Below are positions 1-4,961 of a DNA stretch of 6,043 nucleotides, piece by piece. Made by a program: the position numbers and the translations under genes. Position 1 is the first letter of the stretch, and the number at the start of each line of letters is the position of its first letter. The notes under the pieces are model-generated. The model was not told the DNA's origin, searched no databases, and saw only the letters and a program-made list of their open reading frames with translations. Source of the stretch: QHWK01 sp035315685 (GTDB taxonomy: Bacteria > Acidobacteriota > Vicinamibacteria > Vicinamibacterales > CAVVIG01); the NCBI GenBank assembly GCA_035315685.1, contig DATFXR010000094.1:1-6043 (forward strand), in the 5' to 3' direction.

Positions 1-1
1 G

Positions 2-799
2 GCGACGTCGCCGTTCAAGGAACGGGCGCGGGACATCAACGTCTGGGGGTTGGTGCCGGCTGCCGCACACTCGGGCGTCTCCCGTCCGTCGCAGAGCATC
101 TACCGGCGCTCGCCGGTCGGCGCGACCTACGACGCGTTCGATTCCGAGCGCTACGTGCTCACCTTCGACAACCGGGCGTTCCGTGATATCGCTGCGAATG
201 CGCCGTACGACGCCGTCGAGATCCTCGTCAACAGCGCCACCTACGGCGGCGGCGGCATCTTCGGCCTCTACAGCACGGTCGCTGCTGACAGCGTGTGGGC
301 GCCGTACATCTTCGTTCACGAGTTCGGCCATCACATCGCCGGACTCGCCGACGAGTACTACACGTCGGACGTTGCCTATCTTCCATCCGCAGATCGCGTC
401 GAGCCGTGGGAGCCGAATGCGACGGCGATGCTCGATCCGTCGGCGCTGAAGTGGAACGATCTCGTCACGCCCGGCATCGGGTTGCCGACGCCGTGGCCGA
501 AAGAGGAGTTCGAAACCTACACCAAAGAGATTCAGCAGAAGCGGCGCGCGATCCGCGCCGCGAATCGTCCCGAGGCGGAAATGGATGCGCTCTTCCGCGA
601 CGAGGAAAAGCGCGACACCACGCTCCTCAACGAAGGCCCGCACGCGGGCAAGGTCGGTGCGTTCGAAGGGGCGAACTACGAAGCGCGCGGCTACTACCGT
701 CCGCAGGCGGATTGCATCATGTTCACGCGCGACAACGTCCCGTTTTGCGCCGTGTGCCGCCGCGCGATTGCGCAGATCATCGACCTGTATTCAACTTGA
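2..799 (+). CDS. M64 (IgA-peptidase-like) zinc metallopeptidase, 5' end missing
   Basis: The reading frame is open from the first bases, so the start lies upstream; 265 residues are visible, where I recall family members of roughly 400 or more. The frame runs through the MEROPS M64 signature: an HEFGHH motif (317-334) followed by GLADEYY (341-361). The first and fifth residues of HEFGH are the expected zinc-ligand histidines and the Glu is the catalytic base; the Asp of GLAD is the likely third ligand. Upstream, the segment V-N-S-A-T-Y-G-G-G-G (221-250) and downstream the Cys-rich end (CIMFTRD, then FCAVCRRAI) also fit the family. M64 enzymes are secreted peptidases, named after a clostridial IgA protease; environmental members have no known substrate and IgA is not implied here. 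The next gene follows 88 nt later on the same strand. The family call is confident, the substrate is unknown. Confidence 0.9.
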   Translation, partial: ATSPFKERARDINVWGLVPAAAHSGVSRPSQSIYRRSPVGATYDAFDSERYVLTFDNRAFRDIAANAPYDAVEILVNSATYGGGGIFGLYSTVAADSVWAPYIFVHEFGHHIAGLADEYYTSDVAYLPSADRVEPWEPNATAMLDPSALKWNDLVTPGIGLPTPWPKEEFETYTKEIQQKRRAIRAANRPEAEMDALFRDEEKRDTTLLNEGPHAGKVGAFEGANYEARGYYRPQADCIMFTRDNVPFCAVCRRAIAQIIDLYST

Positions 800-824
800 C
801 GGCACGTACGCGCATACATAAGAC
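796..824 (+). promoter_or_regulatory. Possible sigma70-type promoter for the histone-like gene
   Basis: TTGACG at 796-801 matches the -35 consensus at five of six positions and overlaps the stop codon of the M64 gene. After a 17-nt spacer lies TAAGAC (819-824), matching only three of six -10 positions. The placement would start transcription near 831, upstream of the hairpin and the ribosome binding site of the next gene. The weak -10 makes this tentative. Confidence 0.25.
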
Positions 825-847
825 TAGGCGCCCGAACGCACTTGATG

Positions 848-866
848 CGCAGGCGTCTCGCCTGCG
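848..866. repeat. Perfect 8-bp hairpin with 3-nt loop upstream of the histone-like gene
   Basis: CGCAGGCG (848-855), loop TCT, CGCCTGCG (859-866) form a perfect stem, followed by GTTT. It lies between the M64 stop and the next ribosome binding site, ending 21 nt before the ATG. It could be a weak terminator for the M64 gene, a leader hairpin, or one copy of a dispersed REP-like palindrome. The sequence alone does not distinguish these. Confidence 0.55.
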
Positions 867-876
867 GTTTCAGACT

Positions 877-882
877 GGAAGG
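877..882 (+). promoter_or_regulatory. Ribosome binding site of the histone-like gene
   Basis: GGAAGG sits 5 nt before the ATG at 888. It fixes that ATG as the start, rather than the internal in-frame ATG codons for residues 9 and 35. Confidence 0.7.
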
Positions 883-887
883 CGCAC

Positions 888-1244
888 ATGCAGGACGATT
901 TCGACAGCGGCATGGACATCCCCGACGACGAGTTGACCGGCGGTTCGGGTGAAGCGGAGACGGGTGATTCGGCGCACCGCGGCGCCGAGATGGAAGGCGC
1001 CGAGGGTGGCGCGGACACCGGGCGCCGGTCGGGCGGGGCGCGTGCGCGCAAGTCGTCCAGTGGTGGCGGCGGCGGACGCAAGGCAGCGGGCGCCAGCAAG
1101 AGCGCCAAGGGCGGCCGCAAGGGCGGCGCGCGCAAGGCGATGCGCAGCAAGGCCGGCGGCAAGAAATCCGGGCGTAAGGCCGGCGGCGCGAAAAAAGCTG
1201 CCCGTAAAGGCGGCGCAAAGAAGAAGGCCGGCAAGAAGAAGTAA
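888..1244 (+). CDS. Lys/Gly/Ala-rich histone H1-tail-like protein, probably DNA-binding
   Basis: The 118-residue protein has two halves. Residues 1 to about 45 are acidic and Gly-rich (many Asp and Glu). From about residue 46 it is almost entirely Gly, Lys, Ala, Arg and Ser, with irregular GGxKxG/AGGAKK-type units, and it ends in KKKAGKKK. This composition resembles eukaryotic histone H1 tails and bacterial lysine-rich proteins such as the AlgP or Hc1 tails, which bind DNA or RNA by charge. There is no folded domain, signal peptide or membrane segment. The role as a nucleoid-associated protein is inferred from composition only, and low complexity makes homology unreliable. The acidic head could shield the tail or recruit a partner. 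It has its own ribosome binding site and a strong hairpin just after the stop, so it looks like a single-gene unit. Confidence 0.75.
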   Translation: MQDDFDSGMDIPDDELTGGSGEAETGDSAHRGAEMEGAEGGADTGRRSGGARARKSSSGGGGGRKAAGASKSAKGGRKGGARKAMRSKAGGKKSGRKAGGAKKAARKGGAKKKAGKKK

Positions 1245-1263
1245 CGGTCCGCTCGGTTGCAGG

Positions 1264-1299
1264 TCAGCAGGCGCCGGCCTCAAGGCCGGCGGCTGCTGA
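1264..1299. terminator. Strong hairpin between convergent genes, probable bidirectional terminator
   Basis: Two 16-nt arms (1264-1279 and 1284-1299) pair with a single G-G mismatch (1271/1292) around the loop TCAA. The element lies 20 nt after the histone-like gene's stop and faces the end of the leftward operon. There is no T-run on either side, so it is not a canonical rho-independent terminator. It may instead stop transcription with help or protect a 3' end. The following bases to 1436 hold no further feature that I can support. Confidence 0.6.
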
Positions 1300-1436
1300 G
1301 CCACGACGGCCGCCTGCTACCGCCCATTCGGCGCTTCCGTTCTCGTTCTATCCAGTCTTCCTCGCCCAAAACGCCGCAGTAAGTTCGTTGTCTGACGTTC
1401 GGCAACAAAGGCGGACAGGCAGCGAAACCGGGCGTG

Positions 1437-1727
1437 TTACTCGCTCTCGGCGTCGGGGTGCAGCACAGCCACCAGGGCGCGCCTCGAGGCTGGCGTCCAT
1501 GTCGAGCCGAGGCACCTCACGAGCGCCTTCACCTCGTCGAAGTCCAGCGCGCGTGTCTGCTCGAGGAACCGCGTCGCTTCCTTCGTAAAACGTCGTCGCT
1601 CGGTCGGGTCGGCGTCGTGCCGAAACGCGTCCAGCGCGCCTGCCGGCGTGCCATGCTCCTGGACGAAGTCCTCGTGCAGATACCCGGCAAACACGCGGCG
1701 CAGCTCGGGGAAGTCGGACGGTTTCAT
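1437..1727 (-). CDS. CdiI-like immunity protein (contact-dependent growth inhibition immunity family)
   Basis: The predicted product is a 96-residue soluble, mostly helical protein without signal peptide. Its N-terminal half carries the pattern I recognise from the CdiI immunity family paired with RNase A-like CdiA-CT toxins: FPELRRVFAGYLHEDF at residues 6-21, then EHGTPAGALDAF at 24-35. A second helical block follows (residues 43-70). Such proteins bind their cognate toxin in the producer's cytoplasm and block the active site. The ATG at 1727 is preferred over the GTG at 1736 used by the longest ORF. The ATG has a GGAG (1736-1739) 8 nt upstream and makes a four-base ATGA overlap with the toxin stop, the usual form of toxin-immunity coupling. 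The partner assignment rests on this adjacency plus family resemblance. Specific binding to the neighbouring toxin is inferred. Confidence 0.8.
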   Translation of the reverse strand: MKPSDFPELRRVFAGYLHEDFVQEHGTPAGALDAFRHDADPTERRRFTKEATRFLEQTRALDFDEVKALVRCLGSTWTPASRRALVAVLHPDAESE

Positions 1728-2284
1728 CGTCGGCACTCCGGATACGACGTGAGGACGTAGTACCGATCGCGACGCTCATCCCAACGCAGAACGACGACCG
1801 CGTGGCCGCAGGGCACCGCGCTGGGTTGACCGCGGGCGTACGATCGTCCGAGCGGCTGGCCCGAGCGGTCGGTGTAGTCGAGGACCAGGTTCGGACGCCT
1901 GCCGCGCCGCGAGGTCCAGGCGTCCAGGGCGCGCCGCCCCTCCGCGATCGCCGCACCAACCGCGTGTTCGGCTGTTGCGCGATCGGTATAGGTCGACGCG
2001 GCGGAGACCTGCCGCTCGATGCTAAGCCGTTCGCGCAGCTCGGCGTCGGTCCTGCCGACATGGCGGCTGAGGGTATGGCCGCCCATTGATTCGTCCATCG
2101 ACAGGTCGCGGGTCGGCAGCGCTCCAGCCGGTTCTGCCGATCGTGCGGTCACGGAGGTCGTCGGTGAGGGGCGAGCCGCGCTGTCGCGCGAGGCGTCGCG
2201 CTGCCCGCATGCCGTTGTGGCCACGACGGCCAGCAGCACGATCAGCCGCGACCGCACGGTTATTGCGTCGTTTTTGCGAGCCAC
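1724..2284 (-). CDS. Stand-alone RNase A-like toxin (CdiA-CT type) with lipoprotein signal
   Basis: The predicted product has 186 residues. Residues 11-25 are a basic n-region plus hydrophobic core ending TTAC, with Cys26 a plausible lipidation site (it fits the permissive prokaryotic lipoprotein pattern). A Ser/Thr/Ala/Arg linker follows to about residue 65. Residues 68-183 match the bacterial CdiA-CT RNase A domain: GGHTLSRHVGRTD, an SAASTYTDRATAE block, LVLDYTDRSGQPLGR, and the terminal YYVLTSYP. From memory, the Yersinia kristensenii CdiA-CT uses a His, an Arg 11 residues later, and a Thr-x-Tyr pair. Here H75, R86, T179 and Y181 keep that spacing. Such toxins degrade RNA in target cells. 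The GTG at 2284 overlaps the protease gene by 25 nt. A second GTG at 2257, 2 nt after the protease stop, would give a shorter signal peptide; neither has a clear Shine-Dalgarno. The domain call is strong, delivery is unknown. Confidence 0.82.
   Translation of the reverse strand: MARKNDAITVRSRLIVLLAVVATTACGQRDASRDSAARPSPTTSVTARSAEPAGALPTRDLSMDESMGGHTLSRHVGRTDAELRERLSIERQVSAASTYTDRATAEHAVGAAIAEGRRALDAWTSRRGRRPNLVLDYTDRSGQPLGRSYARGQPSAVPCGHAVVVLRWDERRDRYYVLTSYPECRR
1736..1739 (-). promoter_or_regulatory. Ribosome binding site that decides the immunity-gene start
   Basis: GGAG on the minus strand lies 8 nt before the ATG at 1727, inside the end of the toxin gene. The alternative GTG at 1736 overlaps this motif and so has no usable Shine-Dalgarno. 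Confidence 0.6.
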
Positions 2285-3972
2285 GCCGCAAGCAGTCCGC
2301 GAGCGAAGGTGCTGTTCCGATCGGGAGCGACCACCTCGAGTTGAATGACCTGCGCAGTGCCGATCGACGCAAAGACGCCTTCGATGACGTACGACACGCC
2401 GAGGAAATCGACCCGCGATGCGTAAGAGGCGTTGCTGACGGAGCCACGGCGCGACGAGCAGCTGGACGCCGCCGAATCTGGACGAATGTCGCCCTGCGAC
2501 CAGACGGCCGCCCGCATCGTGATCGTCGAGTCAGCGGCTGGAAAGAACGTGGTGACCGCGGCCGCCGGCGGGAGTGCGGCGCACGCCGACGGTCCACTCG
2601 CTTCGGCGATCCAGCCTGACGGCGCCGGCAGCAGCCTCTGTCCGATCGCCATCGGCACAGCGGTCCATTCGAGCGAGTCGACGCGGTCGATGCCGCCGGC
2701 AAGGAATCGAGTTCCTTCGAGGCTCGTCAGCGATTCCCGCAGAACGCTGGCGTTGAATGCGAGCTGTTCCGGCGTGCCGACGTATCTGGCCATCAGCTTC
2801 TCGGCGCCGAGGTCCACGATGCCGTAATCGAGCGCGACCGGCCGTTTGCCATCGGCGGCTGTTCCAACGGCGTGCCCGAGCAGCGTCGGCCCATCGGCCG
2901 CCCGCGCGGGACCCTGCGGTGGCGCCGCCGTCAGTGAACCCGATTCGAACGACTGCGAAGAGAGCAGCGCCTGCTCGAGTTGCTTGAGGCTCCAGGGCGA
3001 CACGACTCGATCGATCCGCAGCGCGAGTGGCGCGTCACGCGGATCGCTCTCGACGTGTGATCGGAATGGCGAGACGTCGGTCAGGCTCTCTGCCATGCGA
3101 AGTCCGACACCCTTGGCCTCGAGCCGCTGGAACGGCGCGAGGCGAAGACGGCGTGTCGGCATCAGCTGATCGAGGCCGTGCGATTCCAGGAAGTCCTTGG
3201 CGGCGTTGATCGGGATGGCGAATCCGATGCCGTCGGCGTTCACCAGTTTCATTCTTATGACGCCGACCGCGAACCCGTCCCGATCGATCAGCGGACCGCC
3301 GCTGTTCCCCGGGTTCAGCGTGTTGGTTATCTGCAGATAACGCCGCTCGCCGGCCTCCCCCGCCCGCAGCGCCGAGATTGCGCCCGGTGTCGTGCTGATC
3401 TCCGGAACCAGGTCGGGCGCCGATGCGATCCTGCCAACTTCGACCTCGCGGCCGAACGGATACCCGAGCGTGTCCACCGCCAGCCCGGCAGTGGCCGCGT
3501 CGGAGTCGCCGAGCGCGATATAGGGAAAGTTCGTTCCGCTGACGAACAGCAACGCGAGATCGAGTGCAGGGTCGGAGGCAGACACCGATGCCTGGGCGCA
3601 TTGAGACGCCAGGCCGTAGGCTGCGAGCGCACTCTGCGGAAAGCAGACGTCGATGCGCGAGATGGTGACTGCGATCTTCGCCTTGCCGCCAGTCGCCCTG
3701 GCGAGCAGGCGTTCGGCGTTGGCGATCACATGTTCGTTGGTGAGGACATAGCCGTACGGCGAAATCACGAATCCACTGCCGCTGCCGATTTCTATGTGAT
3801 CGATGTCGGCCGTCCGGCGTCCGCCCCCGATCGCCGTGTCGTCGACTTCCACATGGACGCTGCCGACAAGGCGAACGAAAACCGTCGCGTCTGAAGGCGA
3901 ATTCGCGCGCTGCCCGTGCGCGTCGCCGGGCAGAAGGACGATCGCCAGGAACACAACGACGGACCACTTCAT
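2260..3972 (-). CDS. Exported trypsin-like (S1C/HtrA-type) serine protease without recognisable PDZ domain
   Basis: The product is 570 residues from the ATG at 3972. A signal peptide spans residues 1 to about 20 (hydrophobic core SVVVFLAIVLL, likely cleavage after AHG or nearby). The chymotrypsin-fold protease follows: GSGSGFVISPYGYVLTNEHV with catalytic His81, Asp138 in DPALDLALL, and Ser224 in NPGNSGGPL, then an IGFAIPI segment. The triad is complete, so it should be an active periplasmic or secreted endopeptidase. Cys110 and Cys125 lie in an insert and may form a disulfide. DegP-like PDZ domains are not recognisable; instead about 290 residues of unassigned sequence follow, including an Ala/Pro-rich stretch and Cys residues near 464 and 505. 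The longest ORF begins at a GTG at 3981, but a GGAG 8 nt before the ATG favours 3972. It heads the operon; its link to the toxin (processing or release) is inference. Confidence 0.85.
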   Translation of the reverse strand: MKWSVVVFLAIVLLPGDAHGQRANSPSDATVFVRLVGSVHVEVDDTAIGGGRRTADIDHIEIGSGSGFVISPYGYVLTNEHVIANAERLLARATGGKAKIAVTISRIDVCFPQSALAAYGLASQCAQASVSASDPALDLALLFVSGTNFPYIALGDSDAATAGLAVDTLGYPFGREVEVGRIASAPDLVPEISTTPGAISALRAGEAGERRYLQITNTLNPGNSGGPLIDRDGFAVGVIRMKLVNADGIGFAIPINAAKDFLESHGLDQLMPTRRLRLAPFQRLEAKGVGLRMAESLTDVSPFRSHVESDPRDAPLALRIDRVVSPWSLKQLEQALLSSQSFESGSLTAAPPQGPARAADGPTLLGHAVGTAADGKRPVALDYGIVDLGAEKLMARYVGTPEQLAFNASVLRESLTSLEGTRFLAGGIDRVDSLEWTAVPMAIGQRLLPAPSGWIAEASGPSACAALPPAAAVTTFFPAADSTITMRAAVWSQGDIRPDSAASSCSSRRGSVSNASYASRVDFLGVSYVIEGVFASIGTAQVIQLEVVAPDRNSTFARGLLAAWLAKTTQ

Positions 3973-3980
3973 GACGCCCA

Positions 3981-3984
3981 CTCC
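3981..3984 (-). promoter_or_regulatory. Ribosome binding site that decides the protease start
   Basis: GGAG on the minus strand lies 8 nt before the ATG at 3972. It overlaps the alternative GTG at 3981, which has no Shine-Dalgarno of its own. The arrangement (GGAGTG, six bases, ATG) is the same as for the immunity gene. Confidence 0.6.
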
Positions 3985-4079
3985 ACGGCATGGCGAACGC
4001 GATATCCGCGCTCGACGATCGGTAGACGACCGCGACGTTCGGGTTTCGCGATGATTCGTGCTCTCTCGACGGGGTGTAA

Positions 4080-4108
4080 ATTATTGCCGAGTCGAGCCCT
4101 GACGACAA
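4080..4108 (-). promoter_or_regulatory. Sigma70-type promoter of the protease–toxin–immunity operon
   Basis: On the minus strand, TTGTCG (4108-4103, four of six to TTGACA) is followed after exactly 17 nt by AATAAT (4085-4080, five of six to TATAAT). It sits in a local AT-rich island in an otherwise GC-rich stretch. Transcription would start near 4073, giving a leader of about 100 nt before the ATG at 3972. No operator palindrome stands out in that leader. The rest of the divergent spacer up to about 4250 contains nothing else I can support. Confidence 0.5.
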
Positions 4109-4253
4109 TCCCGCGCTCGCGCGCCCGATCGCTTCGTTCCGATGGTCGCATTCCCGGCTGACTGAAATAGTGTCGGAAGCCTTGGGATGTGCGGGGGAGG
4201 CGTCTGGTAGGGCACCCAATGAGGCGTTGTTAAATGACGACGTTTCCGTCGTC

Positions 4254-4666
4254 TCCCCATTCAGGGAATTCGCGGCAGTCTTTTCGCCGGACGGCCGCTG
4301 GATTGCGTACCAGTCCAATGACTCGCCGAGCAGGTCCTCGTACAGCCATTCCCACCGACCGGGTTCACTATGCGACTGTCGAGTACGACCGGGTACGCAC
4401 CGCAATGGCTCGGCACGGGCGACGTCGTTTACGCCGCAGCCGATCAGCGGTTGATGATGGCGGTCGCGGTAACGACCACCGGGGGCGTGCTGCGAGCAGG
4501 GTCGCCTCGCGAGCTGTTCGCGCATCGCTACAGCGGTGGACGCGGAAACAGATTCAACATCGATCGCGGCGGCCGGCGTTTTCTGCTCCCTGTTGAGCAG
4601 GAGCAGCCCGGAGACCGCCCGATCAGCGTCATCGTGAACTGGCCGTCATTGTTGACGCACAAATAG
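4254..4666 (+). pseudogene. Frameshifted remnant of a TolB/PD40-like beta-propeller, probably the C-terminus of a Ser/Thr kinase
   Basis: Two reading frames together spell the end of the WD40/PD40 propeller that follows the kinase domain in many acidobacterial Ser/Thr kinases. The first frame (from 4254) reads SPFREFAAVFSPDGRWIAYQ and SNDS, including the FSPDG blade signature. Homology then switches frame by one missing base near 4320-4331. The second frame continues VLVQPFPPTGF, TGYAPQWLGTGDVVYAAADQ, an MMAVAV strand, a GSPRELF motif and the closing ISVIVNW block, to TAG at 4664-4666. Each piece matches the expected order of the family C-terminus, but the N-terminal kinase and most blades are absent, so this is a relic. 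A short ORF could still be expressed from the ATG at 4370 (98 codons), though it would encode only a partial fold. Confidence 0.75.
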
Positions 4667-4764
4667 GGCGCGCTCGATCGTCATCGAGGGGAGCACGAGC
4701 TGTCGCGCGTCAAAAAGCGCGCTCGGAAGAAGTTCATTAAGTGACCTGCAAAAAGATGCAATGG

Positions 4765-4773
4765 TGTGATAAA
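4765..4773 (+). promoter_or_regulatory. Possible extended -10 promoter upstream of the kinase operon
   Basis: TGT followed by GATAAA (4768-4773) resembles an extended -10 element (TGn plus four of six bases of TATAAT). No convincing -35 hexamer lies 16-18 nt upstream. It would start transcription near 4780, leaving about 28 nt before the ATG at 4809. The spacer from 4667 to 4808 contains no gene. Confidence 0.3.
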
Positions 4774-4796
4774 AATCGAGTCCCGAAGCCCTTCTT

Positions 4797-4802
4797 AAGG
4801 AG
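4797..4802 (+). promoter_or_regulatory. Strong Shine-Dalgarno for the 50-codon leader ORF
   Basis: AAGGAG lies 6 nt before the ATG at 4809, the best ribosome binding site in the window. It strongly suggests that translation begins at 4809 rather than only at the kinase ATG at 4958. Confidence 0.7.
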
Positions 4803-4808
4803 TCGGCG

Positions 4809-4961
4809 ATGCCGCAGGTCGTTTCGTTTCCGAGCGAGCCCGCGCAAGGCCGGATCGTCAGTCCGGCAGCCGCCGTGCAAGCGATCGCCCTCGCGTCGAA
4901 GCTTCAAGTCCTCTGCTTGACACGACCGATCCCGGGCTCCGCGTGGCCAGGTCCGCGATGA
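4809..4961 (+). CDS. Short 50-codon ORF overlapping the kinase start; leader peptide or frameshifted N-terminus
   Basis: The ATG at 4809 follows a near-ideal AAGGAG. The 50-residue product (beginning MPQVVSFPSEP, with an Ala-rich segment AAAVQAIALASKL) has no family that I recognise and no signal peptide. Its TGA overlaps the ATG of the kinase-like gene as ATGA, a classic translational-coupling arrangement. Codon usage weakens this reading: third positions in this frame become less G/C-rich after about 4910, while the kinase frame is open back to 4799 and looks coding from about 4913. The ORF could therefore be the true N-terminus of the kinase gene, split by a one-base indel near 4900-4920 (real or a sequencing error). 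Either view is consistent with what can be seen. Confidence 0.45.
   Translation: MPQVVSFPSEPAQGRIVSPAAAVQAIALASKLQVLCLTRPIPGSAWPGPR

Noticed and set aside
694..1304. Minus-strand ORFs opposite the histone-like gene
   Set aside because: Ala/Pro/Arg-rich shadows of the repetitive GGC/AAG codons. The plus frame has the ribosome binding site and the more protein-like composition.
1348..2061. 237-codon minus-strand ORF and several plus-strand ORFs over the toxin and immunity genes
   Set aside because: They are other-frame shadows rich in Arg and Pro. The toxin and immunity frames carry the family motifs.
1437..3972. Classical CdiBAI locus
   Set aside because: No large filamentous exoprotein, TpsB transporter, Rhs, VgrG or PAAR sequence is present. 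The toxin is a complete 186-residue protein with its own signal, not an orphan CdiA tail.
3035..4525. 496-codon minus-strand ORF across the protease N-terminus and the upstream spacer
   Set aside because: Its product is Arg-rich with no recognisable domain. It runs through the operon promoter and the propeller remnant and is out of frame with the well-supported protease, so it is a GC-rich shadow.
4370..4666. 98-codon ORF as an independent gene
   Set aside because: Its sequence is the downstream half of a propeller end whose upstream half continues in another frame, so it is better explained as part of a pseudogene.
4673..4688. Hairpin CTCGAT-CGTC-ATCGAG just after the propeller remnant
   Set aside because: Only six base pairs and no T-run. 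Stems like this are expected by chance in GC-rich DNA, so I do not call it a terminator.
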